A stretch of DNA of 64,000 bases from Sporosarcina sp. NCCP-2222 (GCF_023168145.1 NZ_BQYK01000002.1:461792-525791); one strand, 5' to 3'. Positions 50,334 to 60,240 are shown, counted from the stretch's first letter. Translations and numbers: made by a program. Notes: generated by a model not told the origin, from the sequence alone.

Positions 50334-51575
50334 TTAATCAATAAATATCGTTTTCAACGCAGCATCCCAGCGTACGGAACCATTATAAGATTCCTCCACT
50401 AATTGTAACGGTATCATTGCATTCCCTTTAATCAGTTTTGACGCTGCCGGCAACGTTATGGACTTTCCTCCGACAGTTGCAACTTTCGAGTTGATCGTTA
50501 TCTTGACGGCTGGGTTCGAGATCGTAATGACATCACCTTTTTTCGTCAGCTTCATTTCAGGATTGATGTTCTCAAAAACGCCTCTTACCGGGACATACAC
50601 GATATTGTTTTGAATGACCGGCTGCTGCGATAGGGCGATCCATTTCCCTTTCATCATTATTTGCGGTTCGCCGAGATCCGGAATGAGATCACTGAATGTA
50701 ATGCCTTCACCGAAGTAGTTTTTGCGTGCATCCGAAATTTCCTGCAAAGTCTTTTGGCGCTGTTCTAAAATGCCGTTGACCGTTTTAGACTTTTGGCTCA
50801 AGATATCATTTGATGTCGTTGTACTAATTGTCGTAATGTCTTTTTTCGTTTTGTCTGCAATCGTTTGAATTGATTTATTTTCCTTCTTCAGAATTGCACT
50901 CCACTCGGCAAGCGCCTGCTTTTGAGTTAATTTTCCATGTTTATAGTTTTGCATTACGCTCGCTAAAGACGTTGGACTGCTTTGATGTCGCAGTTCAGAC
51001 ATGGGGCTGGCCAGGCTGTTTGCGCTGACCGCTTGACGATAATAGCTCATCGGACTCGCCAATGAATGTTCGTTCACAGCATTTCTGTATTTCATCATCG
51101 GACTTGCCAACGATGTTTCATTAATCGCACTCTTATATTGCGACATCAGGCTCGCTAAAGAGGTCGGGTTAATACTTTGCGCATAGTTTTGCATCGGGCT
51201 GCTCAATGAATTGGCATTAATCAAACTTTTGTAAGTCCGAAGTTTTGATGAATATTCTTTATTGGAACCAAATTGGCCTTCCAACTTCGCCACATCCGCA
51301 TCAAGTATCTGCTTTAACTGCGACAAGTCTTGACCCGTCTGTTTTACAAATGTGTCGAATGAGGCTTGCTCCTTGTCCCGATATGCCCGATATTCTTTAT
51401 TCGTATCGTCTCGATATTTTTCATAAGCTTTGACCGTCTTCTTTTCAAAGGACGTATATTCATTTCGGACCTGATTCAGCACCTTATTACTTGCTGCAGC
51501 CGATGCATTGGCAGTCAGCCCAAGAAATAAAGTGCATGCCAAAACAAGGCTGGCTGCCTTACGAATGCTTTTCAT
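50334..51575 (-). CDS. Secreted protein with 16-residue repeats and a copper amine oxidase-like domain
   Basis: 413 residues. A signal peptide is cleaved near residue 27 (ANASAAA). A charged coiled-coil region (30-120) is followed by six 16-residue repeats at about 123-218 with consensus SLASPMxxYRxAVNxx. A second helical, Ser/Thr/Lys-rich region leads to a C-terminal copper_amine_oxidN1-like domain (about 310-413: QPVIQNNIVYVPVRGVFENI... KVATVGGKSITLPAASKLI... IPLQLVEESYNGSVRWD). The latter is a common extracellular module without oxidase activity. AGGAGATGG precedes the ATG. Role unknown; a surface or spore-associated structural protein is possible. Confidence 0.85.
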   Translation of the reverse strand: MKSIRKAASLVLACTLFLGLTANASAAASNKVLNQVRNEYTSFEKKTVKAYEKYRDDTNKEYRAYRDKEQASFDTFVKQTGQDLSQLKQILDADVAKLEGQFGSNKEYSSKLRTYKSLINANSLSSPMQNYAQSINPTSLASLMSQYKSAINETSLASPMMKYRNAVNEHSLASPMSYYRQAVSANSLASPMSELRHQSSPTSLASVMQNYKHGKLTQKQALAEWSAILKKENKSIQTIADKTKKDITTISTTTSNDILSQKSKTVNGILEQRQKTLQEISDARKNYFGEGITFSDLIPDLGEPQIMMKGKWIALSQQPVIQNNIVYVPVRGVFENINPEMKLTKKGDVITISNPAVKITINSKVATVGGKSITLPAASKLIKGNAMIPLQLVEESYNGSVRWDAALKTIFID

Positions 51576-51683
51576 CTTACCATCTCCTCACCAATGATTT
51601 ACTATTAAGAATAAATGAACGCTTCCTTGTTTGGAATATGTAGGAAGTCTCATTACATGACCTATGTTTTTCGTCTCATCTAA

Positions 51684-51722
51684 ACAAAAACATGCTCGCC
51701 TTCTTATTAGGCGAGCATGTAA
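51684..51722 (-). terminator. Terminator of the GNAT-zinc ribbon unit
   Basis: On the minus strand ACATGCTCGCCT and AGGCGAGCATGT pair around seven bases and are followed by TTTTTG. Confidence 0.92.
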
Positions 51723-51723
51723 A

Positions 51724-52284
51724 TCAACTTATATTCCATTCCGTTTGCAGTAGAGCATACATATAGACATCCTCGAACTTGTCCCCGGTCCGCTCGTAGT
51801 TGCGCAGCAAACCTTCCCGAAGAAAACCGAACTTTTCTACAAGCTTCTGGGAAGCCACATTGGCTGGATCAATCAACCCTTGAATGCGCATCAGATTCAT
51901 TTCCTTGAATCCATATTCTAAAACGGCCCCAAAAGCTTCTGTCATGATTCCGCTCCGCCAATATTCCTTTGCAAGTTCTGCCCCGACCTCCGTACGTGCG
52001 TGCTGATGGGCATATGCCAAGAAACCACAACTGCCGATCACTTGCTCCGGCTGGTTCTTCAACGTGATCCCCCAGCGGATGCCGGTTCCATTTTCAAAGA
52101 TGGAACGATACCATTCGATCTCTTCTTCTGCCTCACTGACGTGTTTGAATGGAAGCAATCCATAATATTTCATAACTTCCACATCGGACAGGTAACGGAA
52201 GATTGACGGTGCGTCCTCTTTTGTCACTTGCCGTAATAAAAGCCGTTCCGTTTCTAGTACTGGAAACTGTTTAACGTTTATCAT
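51724..52284 (-). CDS. GNAT N-acetyltransferase (RimJ/RimL-like)
   Basis: 186 residues, acetyltransferase_3 fold: LETERLLLRQVTKEDAPSIF at the start, the acetyl-CoA region EVGAELAKEYWRSGIMTEA, and NVASQKLVEKFGFLREGLLRN near the end. This pattern matches RimJ/RimL-type enzymes that acetylate protein N-termini or small amines. It lies 15 bases downstream of the zinc-ribbon protein gene on the same strand. Substrate not predictable. Confidence 0.92.
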   Translation of the reverse strand: MINVKQFPVLETERLLLRQVTKEDAPSIFRYLSDVEVMKYYGLLPFKHVSEAEEEIEWYRSIFENGTGIRWGITLKNQPEQVIGSCGFLAYAHQHARTEVGAELAKEYWRSGIMTEAFGAVLEYGFKEMNLMRIQGLIDPANVASQKLVEKFGFLREGLLRNYERTGDKFEDVYMYALLQTEWNIS

Positions 52285-52299
52285 TTCCCCACTCCGAAC

Positions 52300-52641
52300 T
52301 TAGATCTTTTTCACAAATTCCGTCTTTAGTTGCATCGGGCCAAAGCCGTCAATTTTGCAGTCAATATCATGATCTCCGTCGATGAGCCGAATGTTTTTCA
52401 CCTTCGTCCCCATTTTCACGACAGAAGAACTTCCTTTTACTTTCAAGTCTTTGATGACCGTAACGGTATCTCCATCTTGCAAGATATTTCCGTTTGCATC
52501 TTTAAATACTTTCTCTTCTTCCTGTTCAGATCTTTCAGCACCAGGCATCCATTCATAGGCACATTCCGGGCAAACGAGCTGGTTTCCGTCTTCATATGTA
52601 TATTCCGAGTTGCATTTCGGACAGTTTGGCAAAGTTGTCAT
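52300..52641 (-). CDS. Zinc ribbon protein YjdM/PhnA family
   Basis: 113 residues. The N-terminal zinc ribbon has CPKC and CPEC pairs ([15 protein letters not shown]... [10 protein letters not shown]), followed by the PhnA domain ([28 protein letters not shown]). The family (YjdM, formerly PhnA) has no firm function despite an old link to alkylphosphonate genes. ATG 52641 with GGTGAGGGGGAAT upstream. Cotranscribed with the GNAT gene. Confidence 0.92.
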   Translation of the reverse strand: MTTLPNCPKCNSEYTYEDGNQLVCPECAYEWMPGAERSEQEEEKVFKDANGNILQDGDTVTVIKDLKVKGSSSVVKMGTKVKNIRLIDGDHDIDCKIDGFGPMQLKTEFVKKI

Positions 52642-52708
52642 GCCTTATTCCCCCTCACCTGTATATATGGTCCCATCGTACCATGTTCCTTTTGCTTGGT
52701 CTACATCA

Positions 52709-53542
52709 CTATAGATAGAACCACTTTTGGATATAATGAGCGGCCACTTGTTGCAAGCGCGGTGCCTGATGATTCATCTTTAAGGCGAAGAAGAATGCCG
52801 TCATGAAATGAAGCGTATTTGTCCTCGCTTGAAAGAAGGGGCGGCTATATCCAGACCTGGACTTTTCAAGCGCCAGCCGATCAAATACTTGCTCTATCCA
52901 TTCCACAAGCACCTCTTCAGGATATTCTTGTTTTACCAGTGCCATAATAACCTCAACAAGACGCTTGTCCTCATCGTCCGTATAGACAGTGCCTTTCCAA
53001 AAGCTGTCACTCACCCCTTGTAACAGGATCGGCATAAGCCGTTTTTCGGTAAGTGGATGCCCTGCAATTACTGCAGCGAGGTCTGCTCCATGTGCGATAC
53101 TATGCGCCCAGCCCTTTTCCTCTACGAATCCACGGACATCGCGCTCCTGTTGCAAATACGTTGAACACCGCTCCATAACCAAACGTCTTACGCCTTCCTC
53201 CAAATAAGGAGTCTCTTGATCGATTGTGAGCAATCCAGCTAACCACAGGGAGGCGAAGGCGCGTGTGAATACGCTGTCTGTATTTGTTTCTCCTATGGAG
53301 CAAAATAATTGTCTGTCACTGATCAGCTCAATTGCCAAGTTCTCCATCACATCGTTTTCTATCAGTCTCTCAGTCAGCAATGTGATGAACAGCCCGTAAA
53401 TTTGCTCATCCCGCAAAACAGGATCGATCGAACCGATCTCTCCCAGCATTTGTTCCACCAATTGCCCGCCACTTTCTTTCATATAGTCCTTTCGCTCTTC
53501 CGGACTCATAGCAATCACTTCTTGCAGTGTTGTCTGTAACAT
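52709..53542 (-). CDS. DUF2785-like protein
   Basis: 277 residues, soluble and almost wholly helical, with the repeat-like helix pairs of DUF2785 proteins (SFWKGTVYTDDEDKRLVEVIMALV, FTRAFASLWLAGLL, VEEKGWAHSIAHGADL). The motif GWAHSIAHGAD is the family hallmark I recognise. No catalytic residues are known. It is read away from guaC, from ATG 53542, with AGGTGAAGGGGATGGAGAG before it. Confidence 0.8.
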   Translation of the reverse strand: MLQTTLQEVIAMSPEERKDYMKESGGQLVEQMLGEIGSIDPVLRDEQIYGLFITLLTERLIENDVMENLAIELISDRQLFCSIGETNTDSVFTRAFASLWLAGLLTIDQETPYLEEGVRRLVMERCSTYLQQERDVRGFVEEKGWAHSIAHGADLAAVIAGHPLTEKRLMPILLQGVSDSFWKGTVYTDDEDKRLVEVIMALVKQEYPEEVLVEWIEQVFDRLALEKSRSGYSRPFFQARTNTLHFMTAFFFALKMNHQAPRLQQVAAHYIQKWFYL

Positions 53543-53634
53543 CTCTCCATCCCCTTCACCTTGTTCCTCCTATTATAGACTTTACCTGTAAACAGGTGTA
53601 GGAATTTTCAACAAATGTTTCACCCGTAAAACGG

Positions 53635-53663
53635 TTGACTTCAGTTACAAAATGATGTAAATT
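53635..53663 (+). promoter_or_regulatory. Promoter of guaC
   Basis: TTGACT, a 17-base spacer and TAAATT. Downstream, ACGAAC at 53673 resembles the core of a PurR box (CCGAAC) but with a mismatch. Confidence 0.5.
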
Positions 53664-53724
53664 ACAAAAGTACGAACGTTAACAATTAAATTTAAAATAA
53701 TATTCGCCTTTAGGAGTGTTATAT

Positions 53725-54708
53725 ATGGATGCAGTATTTGATTATGAAGATATTCAATTGATTCCCGCAAAATGTATTGTCAACAGCCGCTCGGAATGTG
53801 ATACATCGGTCAAGCTAGGAAAACATACTTTCGTGTTGCCAGTCGTTCCTGCAAATATGCAGACGATCATTGATGAGAAGATTGCATTGCAGCTAGCTGA
53901 AAACGGTTACTTCTATATTATGCATCGCTTTAACCCAGAGACGCGCGCTGCCTTTGTAAAAGATATGCATAGCAAAGGATTGATCGCTTCCATCAGCGTC
54001 GGAGTAAAAGAGGAAGAGTACGGATTTGTGGAGCAGCTTGCAGCAGATGGTTTGGTTCCTGACTACATTACGATCGATATTGCCCACGGCCATTCTAATG
54101 CGGTCATCCAGATGATTCAGCACATTAAAAAACATCTTCCAGAAACATTCGTCATCGCTGGGAACGTCGGCACGCCGGAAGCGGTACGTGAACTGGAGAA
54201 TGCTGGAGCTGACGCAACAAAGGTCGGCATTGGGCCTGGAAAAGTATGTATCACAAAAATCAAAACAGGCTTCGGCACAGGCGGCTGGCAGTTGGCGGCA
54301 TTACGCTGGTGTGCAAAAGCCGCTTCCAAGCCGGTCATCGCGGACGGCGGAATCCGGACGCACGGAGATATTGCCAAGTCTGTCCGATTCGGTGCCTCAA
54401 TGGTCATGATCGGTTCCCTTTTTGCAGGTCATGAAGAGTCCCCTGGCCAAACAGTCGAAAAGGATGGCAAGCTATACAAGGAATACTTCGGTTCCGCTTC
54501 TGAATACCAAAAGGGCGAGAAGAAGAATGTGGAAGGCAAAAAAATGTACGTCGAGCACAAAGGCAAACTGCAAGATACGCTGACTGAAATGCAGCAGGAT
54601 CTACAGTCATCCATCTCTTATGCTGGCGGAACGAAACTTGAAGCTATCCGTACTGTCGATTATGTGATCGTGAAAAACTCCATTTTCAACGGAGATAAAG
54701 TCTATTAA
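53725..54708 (+). CDS. guaC: GMP reductase
   Basis: 327 residues. The enzyme reduces GMP to IMP with NADPH, a purine salvage step. The IMPDH/GMPR barrel shows the catalytic Cys in [27 protein letters not shown], the phosphate-binding [13 protein letters not shown], and the flap with EYFGSAS. No CBS insertion is present, which separates it from IMP dehydrogenase; the length matches the GuaC type 2 of Firmicutes. TAGGAG lies eight bases before ATG 53725 (an in-frame GTG at 53716 overlaps the ribosome site). Single gene between its own promoter and terminator. Confidence 0.96.
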   Translation: MDAVFDYEDIQLIPAKCIVNSRSECDTSVKLGKHTFVLPVVPANMQTIIDEKIALQLAENGYFYIMHRFNPETRAAFVKDMHSKGLIASISVGVKEEEYGFVEQLAADGLVPDYITIDIAHGHSNAVIQMIQHIKKHLPETFVIAGNVGTPEAVRELENAGADATKVGIGPGKVCITKIKTGFGTGGWQLAALRWCAKAASKPVIADGGIRTHGDIAKSVRFGASMVMIGSLFAGHEESPGQTVEKDGKLYKEYFGSASEYQKGEKKNVEGKKMYVEHKGKLQDTLTEMQQDLQSSISYAGGTKLEAIRTVDYVIVKNSIFNGDKVY

Positions 54709-54713
54709 TAGAA

Positions 54714-54746
54714 AGAGCTGCCTTTTGACGGGCAGCTCTCTTTTTT
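54714..54746 (+). terminator. Terminator of guaC
   Basis: AGAGCTGCC and GGCAGCTCT pair around eight bases, followed by CTTTTTT. Confidence 0.92.
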
Positions 54747-54792
54747 GTTGGAACAAACAAAAAGGCAGAGGGGGGACCCCTCCACCTGTTCT

Positions 54793-56361
54793 TTATACGT
54801 TTTGCTTCGTTTGGCCAATCGTCCGATTCCGCCCGGTCTTTTTCGCTTCGTAAAGCGATTCATCGGCGAGTTCCAGCAATTCCGCAGGATGCAATGCATG
54901 CTCTGGAAAAGCGGCGACACCTGCAGAGATGGTGACTATTTCACCACAAGGACTGACGGTGGATTCCATTTTTTTGCGAAGCCGCTCGGCCACTTGATAC
55001 GCGCCTGCTGCATCTGTTTCAGGCAAGAGAATAACAAATTCCTCTCCGCCAAACCGGCAGCAACGATCTTGCTCGCGTGACACGGCTTTCATTTCGGTAG
55101 CCAGGAACTTCAGCACTTCGTCGCCTGTCGCATGGCCGTACGTATCATTAACCCGCTTGAATTTATCCATGTCCAAAATAATAAGGGCATACGGCATCCC
55201 TTGTTCTGTCCATTTTTTCATCGTTTCGTCCATCGACCGCCGGTTCCACACTTTCGTCAGCGGATCCGTCGTGGACTGATGAATGAAGTAGTTTACACGA
55301 TCTTGGAAGAAATTCAAGCTGAAGTTTAACGCCTTCTTCAATTGATTGGCTTCATAATACCACGTTTGCACTTTGTTGATTTTCTCTTCCTGGCTGTTCT
55401 CTGTACTCGTTTCCGTATAGTACGCAAGTTTCTGAAGCGGTAGTGCAATCTGCTTGGAGATTACGAATAACAGGACAAGCACGACAAGAATGAAGGGCAA
55501 TGTCTTCCCAATCATTTCATTTGTCATAGAGAAGGATGGCGCTATGGCAGACTTTTTCTCTTTCTGGGATACGACACCCCATTTTGCAGTCGGGATGGTG
55601 GCATAGCCCGCCAGCATCACTTTATCCTGAGAGTTTGTCACTTCCATGGCTCCGTCGAACCCAGCCATCAATTCCTTAATTACTTTGTTATCATCTATAA
55701 CCTCGTTAACTCTCTTTGGATCAGGATGGTAAATAATTCGGCCCGATTGATCGACTACATAAACGTATGATCCATCTTTATAAAAATGTTCCCCTAGAAC
55801 GGTTTGTAGTATATTTTCTTCTTTAAGGTAAATTGTTCCTCCGACTAATCCAAGATACCGGCCCTTCTCATCAAAAATTGGCTGGGAGATGAATATTATC
55901 AGTCTGCCGGTCAATGAAGTATACGGCTGGGAAATGAAGGCGCTCCTTTTTTCCAACGCCTCTTTGCCCCCAACCGAGACCAGTTTCTCTCCCTTCAATC
56001 CTAAGGTCTGAGGGGACGTGGCTAAAATCTCAGCGTCTTTATTTACAATCAGCACAGAGTTGAATGTATCTGTCTGCTTTTTTAAACGCTCCGCTTCCGC
56101 AGCGAGAGCTTCTTCATTTCCTGTTTCTTGAATAAGGTTAGAGAGGCTCTCTGCGCTAGTTTCAAGGATTTGCAATGTCATCATTAAGTATGTTTCAGTC
56201 GAATTGGCCAGTTTATCCGCATAAGCTTGGTTCGTTGCCAGAGTACTATCGATGAGCGTTTGTTTGCTCACCCGATACCCTGAATAGATACTACTCACCA
56301 ATGTAAGAATCACAGACATCAACGCAACCAACGAAATTAAATATTTCAAGGACAGCCTCAT
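54793..56361 (-). CDS. Diguanylate cyclase with dCache sensor
   Basis: 522 residues. An N-terminal helix (8-30), an extracellular dCache-type sensor region (35-280, with SGRIIYHPDPKRV) and a second helix (about 285-308) are followed by GGDEF at about 355-515. The catalytic signature is GGEEF, and an inhibitory I-site RxxD (REQD) lies five residues before it, so an active, feedback-controlled cyclase is likely. It makes c-di-GMP from two GTP at the membrane in response to an outside signal. It is the second c-di-GMP protein of the window, beside the PAS-GGDEF-EAL protein at 16898. Confidence 0.93.
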   Translation of the reverse strand: MRLSLKYLISLVALMSVILTLVSSIYSGYRVSKQTLIDSTLATNQAYADKLANSTETYLMMTLQILETSAESLSNLIQETGNEEALAAEAERLKKQTDTFNSVLIVNKDAEILATSPQTLGLKGEKLVSVGGKEALEKRSAFISQPYTSLTGRLIIFISQPIFDEKGRYLGLVGGTIYLKEENILQTVLGEHFYKDGSYVYVVDQSGRIIYHPDPKRVNEVIDDNKVIKELMAGFDGAMEVTNSQDKVMLAGYATIPTAKWGVVSQKEKKSAIAPSFSMTNEMIGKTLPFILVVLVLLFVISKQIALPLQKLAYYTETSTENSQEEKINKVQTWYYEANQLKKALNFSLNFFQDRVNYFIHQSTTDPLTKVWNRRSMDETMKKWTEQGMPYALIILDMDKFKRVNDTYGHATGDEVLKFLATEMKAVSREQDRCCRFGGEEFVILLPETDAAGAYQVAERLRKKMESTVSPCGEIVTISAGVAAFPEHALHPAELLELADESLYEAKKTGRNRTIGQTKQNV

Positions 56362-56456
56362 GGCCAGTTATAATCTCCTTCTATTCCTAAAATCGCATAA
56401 TGAATCTACTATACCATTTCTCTTCCTATTTAGCAGTACTTTTTTGCCAGAATAGA

Positions 56457-56496
56457 AGAGTCCTCTTCCGATTAGTTTCAGAAGAGGACTCTTTTT
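56457..56496. terminator. Hairpin after the small conserved gene
   Basis: AGAGTCCTCTTC and GAAGAGGACTCT form a perfect 12-base stem. The better T-run is on the plus strand, overlapping the last bases of the gene at 56496. Confidence 0.7.
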
Positions 56497-56807
56497 TATG
56501 CTACTAGCACTTCCACTTTCATATCGAGTTCACACATTTTAAAGTAGTTGGCAAAACGTCTTGTCAAAGCGCTTTCCAATTCCTCACCGGTTTCATCAGA
56601 AAAGGCCTTTTGCGTAAACGCTTGGATGCCGCAGAAACAATCTTCCACCGGATTGAGAGCGGTTCCTTCTCCACCTTCCCCCTTGCTCACAACGATAAGC
56701 GATATGGTCATCGCCGTCATATGGACAACGGTCACATCCAAAATTTTTTGTGTCTGTTCATCCAATCCCATTTGATCGAACACTTTTACTGTAACACTTT
56801 GCTTCAT
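56496..56807 (-). CDS. Conserved small protein of unknown function
   Basis: 103 residues, soluble. The sequence (VFDQMGLDEQTQKILDVTVV... NPVEDCFCGIQAFTQKAFS... ALTRRFANYFKM) looks like a compact alpha/beta domain; a CFCG motif is the only striking feature. The frame ends at TAA by the hairpin. The ribosome site (AGGGGTAGAATAA) before the ATG supports the start. No family recognised. Confidence 0.72.
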   Translation of the reverse strand: MKQSVTVKVFDQMGLDEQTQKILDVTVVHMTAMTISLIVVSKGEGGEGTALNPVEDCFCGIQAFTQKAFSDETGEELESALTRRFANYFKMCELDMKVEVLVA

Positions 56808-56943
56808 TTATTCTACCCCTTTAATTTGAAATCACTTCCAATTATTACGTAAAGCAACAGGTAAAGCAATGGATTTCTGTATTTTCTTTCATCTAACCAA
56901 AACAAGTGTAGGAGTCAGCAACCTGCTGTAGGGGTATATACAA

Positions 56944-56965
56944 CCAACTGAGATAAGTTGGAGGG
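56944..56965 (+). promoter_or_regulatory. Hairpin touching the ribosome site of the UbiB-like gene
   Basis: CCAACT-GAGATA-AGTTGG is a perfect six-base stem whose last two Gs begin the ribosome site GGAGGG. It could modulate initiation. Confidence 0.3.
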
Positions 56966-56972
56966 ATAGTGG

Positions 56973-58640
56973 ATGTTCAAAAATAAACTTAGACATTCAA
57001 AAAGGATGCAGGAGATCATCAATGCTTTTGTAAAAAATGGCCTTCGTCATTTCCTTTTCAGGCTCGGATTAACCAAGCAAGATTCAGCGGACACAGAACC
57101 TATCGATCATATAAACCTTCAAGATATCGGAGTGAAATTAAGGCAGACATTGCAGGAGCTCGGCCCAACTTTCATTAAACTCGGCCAGATTGCGAGTACC
57201 CGGCGTGATCTCGTGCCATCAGAAATTTCATTTGAACTGGCAAAACTGCAAGACCATGTTGCCCCCTTCCCTTTTGAACAAGTGAAGGAAATCATTGAAA
57301 ATGAACTTGACGCACCGATCGAGGAATTGTTTTCAACTTTCGATCCAGAGCCATTGGCTACTGCTTCCATCGGCCAAGTGCATGCAGCGCGCCTGTCCAG
57401 CGGCGAACAGGTCGCTGTTAAAGTGCAGCGCCCTAATATCCGTCCCGTCGTCGACACGGACCTTTCCATCTTGGCGGATTTCGCACGCTTTCTGGAAGCC
57501 AATACGGATTGGGCGGAAACGTACCATCTTCGTGATATGATTGACGAATTTTCTTCTTCGTTGACCGATGAGCTGGATTACCGGATTGAAGGTCGCAACG
57601 GGGAAAGGATCGCCAAACAGTTTGCGGAACAGCCAGACATCCGCATACCTGCCGTCTTTTGGGATTACTCGACTGATAAAGTGCTGACAGCTGAAATGCT
57701 GCATGGCATTAAAGCCAATGATGTACAGCAGCTTGATGCACAAGGGTACGACCGTGGATTAATTGCACAGCGAATTGTTGATTCGATGTTTTATCAAGTA
57801 CTGGAGATGGGCTTTTTCCACGGAGATCCTCATCCCGGAAATATTTTTATCCGTCCAGGAAATATTATTGCTTACATGGATTTCGGCATGGTCGGACGCC
57901 TGACCGACGAGCTGAAATTCCATTTTGCCTCTCTCATCGTCAATATGCGGAACGGTGATACAGACGGGATGATCAATACTTTTGAAGAGATGGGCATCTT
58001 GCCTGATGATCTCGACTTGCGCTGGTTTAAACGGGACTTGGATACGTTACAGACGAAATATTATGATGTGTCCTTGAATGAAATACACTTGGGTGCTATT
58101 TTCATGGAACTTTTTCAGGTCGCCTATCATCATCACATTCAAATCCCATCCGAAATTTCAATATTGGGAAAGGCCATCTTGACACTGGAAGGGCTCATCT
58201 CGGAACTCGATCCTACTTTCAGCATTATGAAAGCCGTCGAACCGTTTGGGGAGAAACTCATGAAAGAACGATACAATCCATTGAATTTTGCACAGGATTC
58301 GATTAAACAATGGATGGAAAACTATCAAATCCTCACTCATTTACCTAAGGATATTAAAGACATCACACGAACGATAAAAAAGGGCAAAATGCAGTTGGAT
58401 ATTAACCTAAAGCAGACCCACACATTCTTAAATCGGCTCGACCAGATTAGCAATCGTCTTTCCTTCAGCATTATCCTACTGTCATTCAGCATTCTCATGG
58501 TCGGTGTCATTGTCGGTTCTTCAATTGCGGGACAACGGAATCTATTATGGGATCTGCCCGTCATTGAAATCGGTTCTATTATTGCGGGGCTCATGTTTGT
58601 ATTCTTGCTGTACCGTATTTTCCGTTCAGGCAAAATGTGA
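56973..58640 (+). CDS. ABC1/UbiB-family atypical kinase (AarF-like)
   Basis: 555 residues. The KxGQ region FIKLGQIASTRRDLVP, the alanine-rich loop ATASIGQVHAARL, the ATP-lysine VAVKVQRP, the metal loop FFHGDPHPGNIFI and DFGMVG identify an ABC1/UbiB protein kinase-like fold. Two C-terminal membrane helices (about 500-550) anchor it. In other bacteria UbiB assists ubiquinone or lipid distribution; in Bacilli, which use menaquinone, the role is unknown. ATG 56973 follows GGAGGG. Single gene. Confidence 0.92.
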   Translation: MFKNKLRHSKRMQEIINAFVKNGLRHFLFRLGLTKQDSADTEPIDHINLQDIGVKLRQTLQELGPTFIKLGQIASTRRDLVPSEISFELAKLQDHVAPFPFEQVKEIIENELDAPIEELFSTFDPEPLATASIGQVHAARLSSGEQVAVKVQRPNIRPVVDTDLSILADFARFLEANTDWAETYHLRDMIDEFSSSLTDELDYRIEGRNGERIAKQFAEQPDIRIPAVFWDYSTDKVLTAEMLHGIKANDVQQLDAQGYDRGLIAQRIVDSMFYQVLEMGFFHGDPHPGNIFIRPGNIIAYMDFGMVGRLTDELKFHFASLIVNMRNGDTDGMINTFEEMGILPDDLDLRWFKRDLDTLQTKYYDVSLNEIHLGAIFMELFQVAYHHHIQIPSEISILGKAILTLEGLISELDPTFSIMKAVEPFGEKLMKERYNPLNFAQDSIKQWMENYQILTHLPKDIKDITRTIKKGKMQLDINLKQTHTFLNRLDQISNRLSFSIILLSFSILMVGVIVGSSIAGQRNLLWDLPVIEIGSIIAGLMFVFLLYRIFRSGKM

Positions 58641-58728
58641 TATCACTACCTTTTTGGTAGGTTGATAGGTTTCACTATGTTGATATAGGGAATAAAAGAC
58701 CTATCTAACTATCTAGGGGGAACAACCA

Positions 58729-60240
58729 ATGGGGACTACTGAACCACCACGAAGGAAAAAGCTGCAGAAAACACTTAAACCGTCATGGGTATTTGCAATA
58801 GCACTCGGCTCATCAGTTGGCTGGGGGGCCTTTATTCTACCAGGGGATTGGATTAAAGAGTCAGGGCCGCTCGGTGCAATTCTTGGCCTACTAATTGGTG
58901 CATTAATCATGATGGTCATCGCGTCTAGTTATGGCGTAATGATAAAAAAATTCCCTGTTTCAGGGGGCGGCTTTACGTATGCCTTCATCGCCGCAGGGAA
59001 AGTATGGGCCTTTATTTGTGGTTGGTTTTTGTCACTCGGTTATATGTCCATTGTTGCGTTAAATGCATCCGCTTTCACACTGCTGTTGAAATTTTTAGCT
59101 CCTGGATTTATGAAGCAAGGCTATCTTTACTCAATCGCAGGATGGGATGTCTATTTGCCGGAGGTTCTAATCGCTTCCTTGCTTATCCTGTTGTTTGCCT
59201 TCATTAATTCAACAGGAACGAGCGTCTCAGGAAGAATTCAGTTCTACTTCAGCGTCCTGTTAATCGGGGGTGTCGTCTTGCTGGGAACGTTCACCTATGG
59301 ATTCTCGGAGCAGCCGCTTGAAAATATGAAACCGCTGTTTAGCGGAAAACAGTCGATTTTGACATCCGTTCTCGTCATTGTAGCGATTGCGCCATGGGCA
59401 TATGTCGGATTTGATAATGTTCCGCAAGCAGCGGAAGAATTTAAATTCTCGCCGCGAAAGGCAACGATCCTGATTGTTGCTTCGCTGTTTACCTCCTTTC
59501 TCATCTATGCCGTTATGATCGGTTTGACCGCATGGACGTTCTCTAGCTCGGCAGACATTGGAGAAAGCAATTTATGGCTTACAGGAGACGTCATTTATTC
59601 CTCACTCGGCATGGCAGGTCTTGTCATCATGGCCGTTGCCATTATGATGGGAATCTTTACAGGATTGAATGGGTTTTTCATGTCTTCTAGCCGCCTGCTG
59701 TTTTCAATGGCACGAGCACGAGCATTGCCGAATGGATTCCGTTCGATGTCTAAAAAGCACCAGACACCGGTTTGGGGCATCTGGTTCGTCGCATTGGTCA
59801 CGCTTCCCATGCCATGGTTTGGCAGACAAGCATTGACGTGGATCGTCGATATGTCCTCGACTGGCGTTTCTGTCGCCTATCTATTCACTTGTATCGCCGC
59901 CTATCGGGTGTTGGCTTGGAAATCAGAACAAGCCGGACGTGAAATCGCTCCGGTCAAAAAGGCATTGGCACTGATTGGAATCATCGCGAGTGCATTGTTC
60001 CTGGCACTATTGCTTATTCCAAATTCACCGGCCGCTTTATCGACGCCTTCTTATTTATTATTGCTCGCTTGGGCTGTTACTGGATCTGTCTTTTATATGG
60101 CTATGCGAAAAAAATACAACAGCTTATCACAAGAGGAGACCGAATATTACTTGCTTGGCAAATCCATTGAATCGGAAGTGCAAAATGGAGGAAATGAAGA
60201 ACCAATCCCGATCGATTCCTTATCCGTGAATAAAAGCTAA
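58729..60240 (+). CDS. APC family amino acid permease
   Basis: 503 residues with 12 or more membrane segments. The first helix has the APC-type substrate stretch GSSVGWGAFILPGDWI, and the middle shows PWAYVGFDNVPQAAEEFKFS, the conserved EEFK region of this family. The hydrophilic ends (N-terminal PPRRKKL, C-terminal EVQNGGNEEPIPIDS) are cytoplasmic. GGGGG lies before ATG 58729. A 43-base inverted repeat GATAGGT...ACCTATC (58661-58703) lies just upstream of the gene. Substrate unknown. Confidence 0.9.
   Translation: MGTTEPPRRKKLQKTLKPSWVFAIALGSSVGWGAFILPGDWIKESGPLGAILGLLIGALIMMVIASSYGVMIKKFPVSGGGFTYAFIAAGKVWAFICGWFLSLGYMSIVALNASAFTLLLKFLAPGFMKQGYLYSIAGWDVYLPEVLIASLLILLFAFINSTGTSVSGRIQFYFSVLLIGGVVLLGTFTYGFSEQPLENMKPLFSGKQSILTSVLVIVAIAPWAYVGFDNVPQAAEEFKFSPRKATILIVASLFTSFLIYAVMIGLTAWTFSSSADIGESNLWLTGDVIYSSLGMAGLVIMAVAIMMGIFTGLNGFFMSSSRLLFSMARARALPNGFRSMSKKHQTPVWGIWFVALVTLPMPWFGRQALTWIVDMSSTGVSVAYLFTCIAAYRVLAWKSEQAGREIAPVKKALALIGIIASALFLALLLIPNSPAALSTPSYLLLLAWAVTGSVFYMAMRKKYNSLSQEETEYYLLGKSIESEVQNGGNEEPIPIDSLSVNKS

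Noticed and set aside
53580-53724. Purine riboswitch upstream of guaC
   Set aside because: The leader is too short after the promoter and lacks the paired loop sequences of purine aptamers.
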